NCBI GenBank assembly: GCA_043424535.1
Contig: JBHWOV010000007.1
Coordinates: forward strand, 1 to 9,291
Length of the DNA: 9,291 nt
Direction of reading: 5' to 3'
DNA from: DSM-111022 sp043424535
GTDB taxonomy: Bacteria > Bacillota > Bacilli > Lactobacillales > Aerococcaceae
Numbering within the stretch: position 1 is the first letter of the stretch; each line of letters starts with the position of its first letter. Positions 1-6,382 of the stretch are shown here, piece by piece. Position numbers and translations under genes: made by a program. The notes beneath the pieces were generated by a model. The model saw only the letters and a program-made list of their open reading frames with translations. It was not told the origin of the DNA and searched no databases.

Positions 1-136
1 AAGGAATAGAGAAATATATTGATTGGTATAATAATGATAGAATAAAAACAAAATTAAACGGCCTTTCGCCTATTGAGTATAGGCTTAAGACCGCTTAAAC
101 TAAATTAATATTAATGTCCGTGTTTACGGGTGCACA
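1..136 (+). mobile_element. Right end of an IS3-family insertion sequence (partial)
   Basis: The window opens inside an insertion sequence. It contains the last codons of an IS3-family transposase followed by about 38 non-coding bases ending in a sequence typical of an IS3/IS150-type right terminal repeat: TGTCC, then a T-rich stretch, then GGGTGCACA at 128-136. The ends of such elements are normally 5'-TG...CA-3', so the boundary falls at about 134 (TGCA) or 136 (CACA). I cannot place it exactly because the left end and the target duplication lie outside the window. The abutting sequence is the interior of an oppF-like gene, so the element sits inside that gene. Family assignment rests on the transposase tail and on the general look of the terminus, not on a database match. 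Confidence 0.8.
3..98 (+). CDS. IS3-family transposase (OrfB), C-terminal 31 residues only
   Basis: The reading frame is open from the window edge to the TAA at 96-98. It gives 31 residues containing YIDWYNNDRIKTKLNGLSP followed by IEYRLKTA. This is the characteristic C-terminal end of the DDE (rve-type integrase) domain of IS3-family OrfB transposases, in which an IxWYN-x-R-x-K-x-L-x-G-x-SP-x-EYR pattern closes the protein. The catalytic DDE residues would lie upstream, outside the window. OrfB is usually made by a -1 frameshift from orfA, which cannot be checked here. The protein would cut and rejoin the element's ends during transposition. The fragment is too short for subgroup assignment, although the pattern resembles the IS150 subgroup. 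Confidence 0.85.
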   Translation, partial: GIEKYIDWYNNDRIKTKLNGLSPIEYRLKTA

Positions 137-987
137 TCAAAGCCGTGGATGGTATTTCTTTTAATATTTATGAAGGGGAGACACTGGGATTAGTTGGGGA
201 ATCCGGTTCGGGTAAATCAACCACTGGTCGTGCGATTATTGGTTTAAATCGCATTACTGATGGCGAAATCTATTACCGTGATAAATTGATTTCAGGGAAA
301 ATGTCTTCTAGCGAGAAAAAGAATCTCGCGCAAGAAATTCAAATGATTTTCCAAGATCCCTATGCTTCACTGAATCCGCGAATGACCGTTCGCGAAATTA
401 TTGGCGAACCCTTTGATATTCATGGTTTATTAACCAATGAAAATGAACGTAATGAACGCATCGGTGAATTATTAGAATCCGTTGGACTTAATAAAGAACA
501 TATGCAGCGTTATGCCCATGAATTCTCCGGTGGACAGCGACAAAGAATCGGGATTGCGCGTGCCTTAGCATTGCGTCCAAAATTAATTATCGCGGATGAG
601 CCAATTTCAGCATTGGACGTCTCCATTCAAGCGCAAGTCGTCAATTTATTAAAACAATTACAAAGAGAACAAGGATTAACTTATCTCTTTATTGCGCACG
701 ATTTGTCCATGGTGAAATATATTTCTGACCGCATTGCGGTTATGTATCGCGGTAAAATTGTCGAAATTGGTTCAGCGGATGAAATTTATAATCATCCAAT
801 TCATCCTTATACGAAGTCATTATTATCAGCGATACCGAATCCAGATCCGATTTCAGAATCGAAACGACAACGGATTCCTTATTCGCATGAAGAGACAATG
901 GAAGAAATCGTCGAAACCTTTGAAATCAACCCAGATCATCTCGTCTTTGCGACGAAAACACAGCTCGATAAATGGCATCGAATTTAA
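130..987 (+). pseudogene. oppF-like oligopeptide ABC transporter ATPase, 5'-truncated by the insertion sequence
   Basis: The frame encodes an Opp/Dpp-type ATPase with all motifs after the N-terminus: Walker A GESGSGKST (residues 23-31 counted from the GTG at 130), Q-loop Gln75, signature FSGGQ (132-136), Walker B LIIADEP (152-158, catalytic Glu157) and switch His190. It ends with the C-terminal extension usual in OppF. Aligned with the intact OppF at 4447-5409, it starts at the HVRAVDG position (residue 27 there). About 25 residues are therefore missing: the first beta strand and the segment that normally carries the A-loop aromatic residue contacting adenine. The only possible start, GTG at 130, lies within the insertion sequence terminus and has no Shine-Dalgarno sequence. 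No internal stop or frameshift is seen, so the break looks recent. It is most likely a pseudogene. Expression of a shortened ATPase is possible but would probably be non-functional. Confidence 0.85.
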
Positions 988-1005
988 CTAAATTTTAATA
1001 AAGCA

Positions 1006-1034
1006 TTGTAAATTTTTTGTAAATCAGTTATATT
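1006..1034 (+). promoter_or_regulatory. Candidate sigma-A promoter of the upstream oppA-like gene
   Basis: TTGTAA (1006-1011) and TATATT (1029-1034) are separated by 17 bases, a good match to the housekeeping -35/-10 arrangement (4/6 and 5/6 consensus bases). They lie just before the ribosome-binding site AGGAGG (1052-1057), which is 7 bases from the ATG at 1065. No terminator is visible between the truncated oppF and this point. The promoter would allow the binding-protein gene to be expressed even though the gene upstream is interrupted. Confidence 0.5.
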
Positions 1035-1064
1035 TAGATTAGAAATATTAGAGGAGGAAGAGAA

Positions 1065-2678
1065 ATGAAGAAGATACTGAAAGGCTTATCATGTCTTGTA
1101 TTAGTATTATCACTCGTTTTAAATGGTTTATCTTTAGCTGTTTCAGCACAAGATAATACCTCATTAGCTTTATCGATCGGGGCAGAACCACCAACACTCG
1201 ATCCAGGTTTAGCGACAGATTCAACATCTGGTTCAATTATTCGTAATGTGTTTGAGGGATTAACACATAATGTGAATGGTGAAATCCAACCAGGTGTGGC
1301 GGAGTCTTGGGAGCAATCAGAAGATGAATTAACTTGGACATTCAAATTGCGTGAAGACTCAACATGGTCAAATGGCGATCCAGTTACAGCTCATGACTTT
1401 GAGTATGCATGGAAACGTGCCTTAGATCCAGAAACTGCATCACAATATTCTTCAATTTTATATCCGATTGAAGGAGCAGAAGCATTTAATAGTGGTGAAG
1501 GTTCAGCAGATGATGTTGGTGTTACTGCAGTTGACGACTATACTTTAGAAGTTAAATTGGTTAACCCAACACCATATTTCTTAGAATTAACATCATTCTA
1601 TACTTACTTACCAGTTCACCAAGGAACAGTTGAAGAAAATGGTGAAGCATGGGCAGCTGAAGCTGGCGACAATTATGTTACAAATGGTCCATTCAATTTA
1701 GCAGAATGGAATCATAATGCGAATTTAGTGTTAGAGAAAAATGCAAATTATTGGGATGCTGAAAATGTTGCGTTAGAAAATGTTGATATCCAAATCATCG
1801 AATCTGAAGCAACAGCAAATGCGGAATTCCAAGCAGGTAATTTAGATTATTTAGGAACACCTTATGGAACGGTTTCATTAGATGCGATCGATATGTATCG
1901 TGCAAATGATGAGTTAAAAACTGTACCATATGCTGCGATTTACTGGTATAAATTAAATACGACAAACGAACAATTACAAAATCCAAACTTGCGTAAAGCC
2001 TTAGCATTGGCAATCGACCGTCAAGGTCTTGTTGACAATATCTTAAAAGGCGGACAAATCCCAGCATTAGGATTAGTACCTCCAACGATGGAAGGTTTTG
2101 AAGAAGACCGCGGTTATATCCAAGATGCTGACTTTGAACAAGCGCAACAATATTTAGAGACAGCGATGGAAGAATTAGGTGTCAATGACCCTTCTGAAAT
2201 CAATGTCACAATTTCTATCAACGTTTCTGAAGCTCACTCTGCTATTGCGCAATATATCCAACAAGGTTGGGCTGAGAATTTAGGTATTCAAGCAGACATC
2301 CAATCAACAGAATGGCAAGTATATCTAGAAGATTTACAAGCATTGAATTATGAAGTTGGACGTATGGGTTGGATTGCTGACTACAATGATCCATCTACTT
2401 TCTTAAATATGTATCGTACAGCTGATGAAGGTAATAACGATACTGGTTGGGAAAATGAAGAGTTCAAAAACTTAATTGATGGAGCCTCACAAGAAACAGA
2501 TGAAGCAGCGAGAACGCAAATGTTATTAGATGCTGAAGCAGTGATGATGGATGAAATGCCAGTCATCCCAATTTACTACTACACTTCTAATTATGTTGTT
2601 CGTGATGGTATTGAAGGATTAGAACCAGATGCATTAGGTAATGTTAACTTGAAAGATGTTACCATTTCTGCAGAATAA
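1065..2678 (+). CDS. Oligopeptide-binding protein (OppA/DppE-like, SBP family 5)
   Basis: This 537-residue extracellular solute-binding protein captures peptides for an Opp-type ABC importer. The mature N-terminus LSIGAEPPTLDPGLATD and the block at residues 79-122 (AESW...LTWTFKLR...WSNGDPVTAHDFEYAWKRALDP) are hallmarks of the peptide-binding SBP_bac_5 family, closest in style to Bacillus OppA/DppE. Length is normal. The start is fixed by AGGAGG at 1052-1057, 7 bases upstream. The N-terminus is a signal peptide (KK then a hydrophobic core, about residues 4-24) ending LAVSA-QD, a signal peptidase I-like site at residue 28/29. The only cysteine in this region, Cys10, lies at the start of the hydrophobic core and does not form a lipobox. 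The protein therefore lacks the lipid anchor expected of Gram-positive binding proteins. It stands between a broken oppF and a terminator, has no permease genes beside it, and may feed the intact operon downstream. Confidence 0.93.
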   Translation: MKKILKGLSCLVLVLSLVLNGLSLAVSAQDNTSLALSIGAEPPTLDPGLATDSTSGSIIRNVFEGLTHNVNGEIQPGVAESWEQSEDELTWTFKLREDSTWSNGDPVTAHDFEYAWKRALDPETASQYSSILYPIEGAEAFNSGEGSADDVGVTAVDDYTLEVKLVNPTPYFLELTSFYTYLPVHQGTVEENGEAWAAEAGDNYVTNGPFNLAEWNHNANLVLEKNANYWDAENVALENVDIQIIESEATANAEFQAGNLDYLGTPYGTVSLDAIDMYRANDELKTVPYAAIYWYKLNTTNEQLQNPNLRKALALAIDRQGLVDNILKGGQIPALGLVPPTMEGFEEDRGYIQDADFEQAQQYLETAMEELGVNDPSEINVTISINVSEAHSAIAQYIQQGWAENLGIQADIQSTEWQVYLEDLQALNYEVGRMGWIADYNDPSTFLNMYRTADEGNNDTGWENEEFKNLIDGASQETDEAARTQMLLDAEAVMMDEMPVIPIYYYTSNYVVRDGIEGLEPDALGNVNLKDVTISAE

Positions 2679-2710
2679 TCCCCTCTAATAATTCACTATC
2701 TAATCAAAAT

Positions 2711-2757
2711 AAAACCATTCTTATTAAAGTTTATCTTTAGTAAGAGTGGTTTTTTTG
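2711..2757 (+). terminator. Rho-independent terminator after the upstream oppA-like gene
   Basis: AAAACCATTCTTATT (2711-2725) pairs with AGTAAGAGTGGTTTT (from 2739) across a loop of about 13 bases, with a couple of G-U pairs, and is followed by a run of T (2750-2756). It starts 32 bases after the stop codon of the binding-protein gene and should end its transcript. Confidence 0.85.
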
Positions 2758-2787
2758 TGAAAAGAATTAATATATATTGCTTTGTTT

Positions 2788-3082
2788 TTCTGTATTCCGA
2801 AAGTTGTGCTTCATAGTATCATAGGGAAATATTCTAGCAGTGTTAATAAATATTCTGTATTCCGCCTGTTTCGTTCATATCATTATCGGGCAACGTCCTG
2901 AGCCAAGGTCTCAGGACTTGTCTGGCTATTCAATGCCTAGGCACTAAAGTGCCAAAGCATTGATATGTGCCAGTCCATGCTTGGTCCGATGATGATATGA
3001 ACGAAACAGGCGGAATACAGAATATATATTAACTGAGCTAGAATAATGTCCTATAATGATTAGGAAACATCGAAATACAGAA
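2788..3082. repeat. Large nested inverted-repeat (foldback/MITE-like) element
   Basis: About 295 bases are symmetrical around position 2937. The outermost bases are TTCTGTATTCCG (2788-2799) on the left and CGAAATACAGAA (3071-3082) on the right, complementary at 11 of 12 positions. The following roughly 50 bases of each arm still match imperfectly; for example ATTCTAGC (2831-2838) faces GCTAGAAT (3038-3045), and TTAATA (2843-2848) faces its complement near 3028-3033. The innermost arms are almost perfect (see the core entry). TTCTGTATTCCG recurs at 2853-2864, with its complement CGGAATACAGAA at 3011-3022, so the same end sequence is present four times in mirror order. No credible gene lies inside. 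The arrangement suggests a non-autonomous mobile element, possibly one nested in a relative of itself. I recognise no named family, and no clear target-site duplication is visible. Confidence 0.8.
2851..3024. repeat. Core 39-base inverted repeat with a branched, structured centre
   Basis: Bases 2851-2889 and 2986-3024 are reverse complements at 38 of 39 positions; the one difference (T at 2884) still allows a G-U pair in RNA. The 96 bases between them fold further. GTCCTGAG (2895-2902) pairs perfectly with CTCAGGAC (2910-2917) over a 7-base loop. CTGGC (2922-2926) pairs with GCCAG (2969-2973), closing a two-part hairpin: CAATGC (2931-2936) with GCATTG (2957-2962), and inside it GGCAC (2940-2944) with GTGCC (2949-2953) around a TAAA loop. 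By eye this core is richer in G and C than the flanking spacer. As RNA it would be a long stem capped by a multi-branch head; as DNA it could extrude as a cruciform. No promoter clearly dedicated to it was found, so its transcription is unproven. Confidence 0.8.
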
Positions 3083-3145
3083 GAAGCGTTTTAATGAAAA
3101 TCACATGTCATATTATCTATCAAACTGGGCATAATTTGTTGACAT

Positions 3146-3180
3146 CTCTTATTTAAAATAGGGTACCCATTTAAAAAGAG
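3146..3180. promoter_or_regulatory. Imperfect palindrome, candidate operator
   Basis: The stretch begins CTCTT and ends AAGAG. It has TTTAAA tracts on both sides and the perfect 8-base palindrome GGGTACCC (3161-3168) at its centre. The arms are mirror images apart from three extra bases in the left arm. A TTGACA sequence (3139-3144) precedes it and an extended -10 (3184-3192) follows, so a protein bound here could affect transcription. I do not recognise the motif as CodY, CcpA or any other known site. Confidence 0.4.
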
Positions 3181-3183
3181 GTA

Positions 3184-3192
3184 TGGTAAAAT
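3184..3192 (+). promoter_or_regulatory. Candidate distal extended -10 promoter of the opp operon
   Basis: TGGTAAAAT contains an extended -10 (TG, one base, TAAAAT; 5 of 6 consensus bases). No good -35 lies 17 bases upstream; the nearby TTGACA at 3139-3144 is 42 bases away, too far to act with it. Transcripts from here would carry a leader of about 230 bases before oppD. Confidence 0.35.
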
Positions 3193-3320
3193 TAAAATAT
3201 TCTGTTGGTTTTAAATGAATTTAGTCAGTTGTTACAAAAAGTATCATCGCTAAAAGGGATATTTTAATGTTTTATCATAAAAAATATTTATCTTTTTTGG
3301 TTTATATTTTTGATAAATTA

Positions 3321-3329
3321 TGGTATAAA
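3321..3329 (+). promoter_or_regulatory. Candidate proximal extended -10 promoter of the opp operon
   Basis: TGGTATAAA is an extended -10 element (TG, one base, TATAAA; 5 of 6 consensus bases). The -35 region is only T-rich, which is tolerated for extended -10 promoters. It would start transcription roughly 95 bases before the oppD start codon and is the best-placed promoter for the five-gene operon. Confidence 0.5.
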
Positions 3330-3397
3330 TAGTAGCAATATTGATTTCTTAATTGAAATAAGACGCTAAATTGCCTATACTAAGAATATTATATTTT

Positions 3398-3414
3398 ACT
3401 CACTTGAGTGTGAG
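3398..3414 (+). promoter_or_regulatory. Small hairpin just upstream of the oppD ribosome-binding site
   Basis: CTCAC (3399-3403) can pair with GTGAG (3410-3414) over a 6-base loop. An overlapping alternative pairs ACTCA (3398-3402) with TGAGT (3405-3409), but its 2-base loop makes it less likely. The stem ends 4 bases before the Shine-Dalgarno sequence GGAGGA (3419-3424). It may influence translation of oppD or simply be chance. Confidence 0.3.
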
Positions 3415-3430
3415 CATTGGAGGAAACTTT

Positions 3431-4447
3431 ATGAATCAAACGGATGTATTATTAGAGGTTAATAATCTGCATACCGGCTTTAAAATAAATGATGCATATT
3501 ATGATGCTGTTGATGATGTTTCATTTCAATTGCACCGTAATGAAAAACTTGCCATCGTAGGAGAGTCAGGATGTGGAAAGAGTACATTAGCCACATCAAT
3601 TATTGGCTTACATGATCGCAATCGAACAAAACAAACAGGGGAAGTTTTGTATAAAGGACAGAATTTATTAAATTTCACGGAAGAAGAATATTTAAAAATT
3701 CGTGGAAAAGAAATGTCGATGATTTTCCAAGATCCATTATCTTCTTTAAACCCATTAATGACGATTGAAGACCAAATCGGCGAGGCATTATACTATCACA
3801 CCGATTTAAATAAAAATCAACGTCATGACCGTGTCTTAGAATTACTCGATCAAGTAGGAATTCAAAATCCACAACGAATGGCAAAACAATATCCGCATGA
3901 ATTATCCGGGGGAATGCGCCAACGTGTCATCATTGCGATTGCACTGGCAGCAAAACCTGAAATCATCATCGCTGACGAGCCAACGACTGCTTTAGACGTA
4001 ACGATTCAAGCACAAATTTTGGACTTATTAAATGAAATTCAAGAAGAAACTGAAGCGGGTATTATTTTAATTACGCATGACTTAGGTGTTGTAGCTGAAA
4101 CTGCGGACCGCGTCGCCGTCATGTATGCCGGAGAATTTGTCGAAGTAGCAGATGTTTATAGTCTCTTTAATAATCCGCGCCATCCATATACGCGTTCTCT
4201 ATTGAAATCCATTCCTCAATCAAATGAGATGGTCAATGAAGAAACAGGTGAATTGCATGTGATTCAAGGAACTGTTCCGAATATTGTCAATTTACCGCGA
4301 ACAGGATGCCGCTTTGCTCACCGTATTCCATGGATCCCAGCAGAGGCTCACGAAGCACATCCAACACTTCATGAAGTGGAGCCAGGCCATTGGGTACGTT
4401 GTACATGTCACGAACATTTTTATTTTCCAGATGAGGAGGGGCAATAA
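3431..4447 (+). CDS. oppD: Oligopeptide ABC transporter ATP-binding protein OppD
   Basis: This 338-residue cytoplasmic ATPase is one of the two motor subunits that drive peptide import through OppB-OppC. Motifs in order are Walker A GESGCGKST (44-52), Q-loop Gln100 in IFQDP, signature LSGGM (158-162), Walker B IIIADEP (178-184, catalytic Glu183), D-loop ALD and switch His216. The C-terminal oligopeptide-transporter extension begins near residue 270. The ATG at 3431 was chosen over a TTG at 3371 because GGAGGA (3419-3424) sits 6 bases before it and LLEVNNLHTGF then falls at the normal family start. In the C-terminal region, TGCRF and HWVRCTC retain Cys, but RIPWIPAEAHE replaces the RCP...C stretch. 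Two cysteines of the four-cysteine cluster found in many OppD/DppD proteins are therefore absent. The stop overlaps the next start (TAATG), indicating translational coupling. Confidence 0.95.
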   Translation: MNQTDVLLEVNNLHTGFKINDAYYDAVDDVSFQLHRNEKLAIVGESGCGKSTLATSIIGLHDRNRTKQTGEVLYKGQNLLNFTEEEYLKIRGKEMSMIFQDPLSSLNPLMTIEDQIGEALYYHTDLNKNQRHDRVLELLDQVGIQNPQRMAKQYPHELSGGMRQRVIIAIALAAKPEIIIADEPTTALDVTIQAQILDLLNEIQEETEAGIILITHDLGVVAETADRVAVMYAGEFVEVADVYSLFNNPRHPYTRSLLKSIPQSNEMVNEETGELHVIQGTVPNIVNLPRTGCRFAHRIPWIPAEAHEAHPTLHEVEPGHWVRCTCHEHFYFPDEEGQ

Positions 4448-5409
4448 TGTCAAATTTAATAGAAGTTAAAGATTTAAAAGTACATTATCCTATTCGCTCT
4501 GGATTTTTCAATCGTGTAACGGATCATGTACGTGCCGTTGATGGGGTTAATTTAGCTTTTGAACAAGGTAAAACATATGGATTAGTCGGTGAATCAGGGT
4601 CCGGAAAATCAACCATTGGTAAAGCAATCATTGGTCTTGAAGCAATTACGGAAGGATCTATTTACTATAATGGTGAAGAAGTGTCGAAACAAGCACAAAA
4701 ACGTCGCTCGAATTACCGTGAAAATGTGCAAATGATTTTCCAAGATGCGATGTCTAGTTTCAATCCGAAGCGTCGTATTTTAGATATTATGTGTGAACCA
4801 TTACGAAATTTTACAGATATGACACCTGACGAAGAAAAGCGAAGAGCGATTGAATTATTAGAAATCGTCGGTTTATCTGAAGATTCACTTTACAAATATC
4901 CGCATCAATTCTCAGGAGGACAACGTCAACGTATTGGTGTTGCTCGAGCTGTTGCATTGAATCCTAAATTAGTGATTGCAGATGAGCCTGTCTCTGCGCT
5001 CGATTTATCTGTTCAAGCCCAAGTATTGAACTTTATGAAACAAATTCAAGATGAATACAATGTTTCTTATTTATTCATCTCCCATGACTTGGGTGTTGTT
5101 AAACACATGTGTGATGAAATTGCGATTATGTATCGAGGACGATTCGCTGAATATGGTAATCGTCAAGATATTTATGAGAATCCGCAACATATTTATACGA
5201 AACGACTATTATCTGCGATTCCACAAGTGGATCCGAATAATCGGGAGGCAAATAAATTACGTCGTCAAGAAATTGAAAATCACTATGATGAATCATCACC
5301 ACATTACTTCGATGCGAATGGTCGTTTGTATGATTTGAAACCATTATCATCTACCCATTCAGTCGCGGTTGCTGATTTAGATAAATTTAGACAGGAGGGC
5401 GAATTCTAA
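4447..5409 (+). CDS. oppF: Oligopeptide ABC transporter ATP-binding protein OppF
   Basis: This is the second motor ATPase of the importer, 320 residues, and should pair with OppD on the cytoplasmic face of OppB-OppC. Its N-terminus, LIEVKDLKVHYPI then GFFNR...HVRAVDG, is typical of OppF, which carries this longer first loop. Motifs are Walker A GESGSGKST (48-56), Q-loop Gln99, signature FSGGQ (155-159), Walker B LVIADEP (175-181, Glu180) and switch His213. The C-terminal tail is the family's peptide-transporter extension. The ribosome-binding site AGGAGGGG (4434-4441) lies inside the end of oppD, 5 bases before the ATG, which overlaps the oppD stop by one base. The protein is a clear paralogue of the truncated ATPase at 130-987 and shows what that copy has lost. 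Confidence 0.95.
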   Translation: MSNLIEVKDLKVHYPIRSGFFNRVTDHVRAVDGVNLAFEQGKTYGLVGESGSGKSTIGKAIIGLEAITEGSIYYNGEEVSKQAQKRRSNYRENVQMIFQDAMSSFNPKRRILDIMCEPLRNFTDMTPDEEKRRAIELLEIVGLSEDSLYKYPHQFSGGQRQRIGVARAVALNPKLVIADEPVSALDLSVQAQVLNFMKQIQDEYNVSYLFISHDLGVVKHMCDEIAIMYRGRFAEYGNRQDIYENPQHIYTKRLLSAIPQVDPNNREANKLRRQEIENHYDESSPHYFDANGRLYDLKPLSSTHSVAVADLDKFRQEGEF

Positions 5410-6371
5410 TGTGGAAAGTCATATTAAGACGAATCCTCTTAATGATTCCTCAAATCTTAATCTTAAGTTTAATTGTATTTATATTAGGATCATTAATGCC
5501 AGGGGATGCGCTAACGGGATTGATTGATCCGACGATTGGACCGGAACAAATCGCAAATATGCGTGAACAACTCGGTCTGAATCAACCATGGTATGTTCGC
5601 TATGTTGATTGGATGTCACGAGCAATTCAAGGCGATTTCGGACGAAGCTTCGCTCATAAAATGCCCGTTATTGAAATCATCGGTCAACGTATCGGCAATA
5701 CATTATGGTTATCAATTTTTACAGTAATTATTACTTATGCGATTGGCTTACCATTAGGGCTTTTAGCTGGACGCTATCATAATTCACGTTTTGACCGTTT
5801 TGTTAACTTTTTTAACTTTTTAACTTATGCGATTCCAACCTTCGTAGCGAGTTTATTAATGCTATGGATCTTTGGTTATACTTTAGGTTGGTTCCCAACA
5901 CGTGGTTCTGTTGGTTCAGGTATTGCGCCGGGGACATTTGAATATTTTGTTTCTCGCTTAAGACATATGGCACTACCAGCGATTACGATTGGTGTGTTAA
6001 GTACCACGTCGATTATTCAATATTTAAGAGCAGGAGTCGTTGACGCCAAATCGCAAGACTATGTGCGAACTGCGCGTGCTAAAGGTGTACCTGAGAATAA
6101 AATTTATTCCCGTCATATCTTTAGAAACTCGATGCTGCCAATTGCGCAAGGTATGGGATATACCCTAACCGGTTTAATCTCTGGTTCTGTAATCACTGAA
6201 CAAATCTTTACATATAATGGGATGGGACAGCTATTTATTAGTTCAATTGTTGGTCGTGACTATACGGTCATGACAACATTAGTCCTCTTGTTTGGTTTGA
6301 TGACATTATTTGGAACACTCATATCAGATATTATTATGATATTTGTCGATCCACGTATTAGAATTGATTAG
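5409..6371 (+). CDS. oppB: Oligopeptide ABC transporter permease OppB
   Basis: This 320-residue inner permease subunit (BPD_transp_1 fold) forms half of the membrane pore with OppC. The first membrane segment is at about residues 9-29. A long extracellular loop carries the family's LGLNQPWYVRYVDW and GDFGRS motifs (55-80), and the five-helix core begins at RIGNTLWLS (94-102). The EAA loop that docks with the ATPases is at about 212-244 (DAKSQDYVRTARAKG, then HIFRNSMLP). The protein ends in a hydrophobic segment followed by FVDPRIRID, the usual OppB/DppB terminus. AGGAGGG (5393-5399) precedes the start by 9 bases, and the ATG overlaps the oppF stop by one base (TAATG), so translation is probably coupled. 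Length and motifs are normal. Confidence 0.95.
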   Translation: MWKVILRRILLMIPQILILSLIVFILGSLMPGDALTGLIDPTIGPEQIANMREQLGLNQPWYVRYVDWMSRAIQGDFGRSFAHKMPVIEIIGQRIGNTLWLSIFTVIITYAIGLPLGLLAGRYHNSRFDRFVNFFNFLTYAIPTFVASLLMLWIFGYTLGWFPTRGSVGSGIAPGTFEYFVSRLRHMALPAITIGVLSTTSIIQYLRAGVVDAKSQDYVRTARAKGVPENKIYSRHIFRNSMLPIAQGMGYTLTGLISGSVITEQIFTYNGMGQLFISSIVGRDYTVMTTLVLLFGLMTLFGTLISDIIMIFVDPRIRID

Positions 6372-6382
6372 GAGGAGTAAAA

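Larger units (their letters stand above)
3083..3430 (+). other. AT-rich leader upstream of the opp operon, no gene seen
   Basis: No credible protein gene lies in these roughly 350 bases. The longest ATG-initiated frames noticed are 20 codons (from 3094) and 12 codons (from 3215), both without a Shine-Dalgarno sequence. The stretch holds an imperfect palindrome (3146-3180), two extended -10 promoter candidates (3184-3192 and 3321-3329) and a short hairpin just before the oppD ribosome-binding site (3398-3414), listed separately. Nothing resembling a riboswitch, a T-box or a tRNA was recognised. Confidence 0.6.

Noticed and set aside
73..111. Outward-facing promoter in the insertion sequence end driving the truncated oppF
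   Set aside because: TTGAGT at 73-78 has no -10 at usual spacing, and TAATAT at 106-111 has only a weak -35 15 bases upstream. This is not enough to call.
734..991. 85-codon frame on the + strand inside the truncated oppF
   Set aside because: It is a shadow frame of the ATPase gene, with low-complexity, Ile/Arg-rich translation and no ribosome-binding site.
1795..2085. 96-codon frame on the - strand inside the upstream oppA-like gene
   Set aside because: It is an antisense shadow with no family resemblance and no promoter or ribosome-binding site, overlapping a well-supported gene. The same applies to the other antisense frames at 1034-1345, 2381-2566, 3675-3884, 5126-5350, 6445-6696 and 7450-7665.
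2851..3024. Possible CRISPR or riboswitch reading of the repeated sequences
   Set aside because: The repeats are inverted and mirror-symmetrical, not regularly spaced direct repeats. The element follows a terminator and is over 400 bases from the next start codon, and I recognise no riboswitch core.
2769..3030. AATATATATT at 2769-2778 and 3021-3030 as a target-site duplication of the element
   Set aside because: The two copies do not flank matching element ends, since the second lies inside the right arm, and such AT strings recur by chance in this DNA.
3094..3156. 20-codon ATG frame downstream of the foldback element, considered as a signalling peptide gene
   Set aside because: It has no Shine-Dalgarno sequence, no signal-peptide character and no processing motif. 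A frame this short is expected by chance.
3371..3430. TTG-initiated N-terminal extension of OppD (20 extra residues)
   Set aside because: It has no ribosome-binding site, and the extension is not OppD-like. GGAGGA at 3419-3424 clearly serves the ATG at 3431.
5051..5338. 95-codon + strand frame within oppF
   Set aside because: It lies wholly inside a confident gene, in another frame, and is Met/Ile-rich with no recognisable motif. The 61-codon frame at 4284-4469 is rejected for the same reason.
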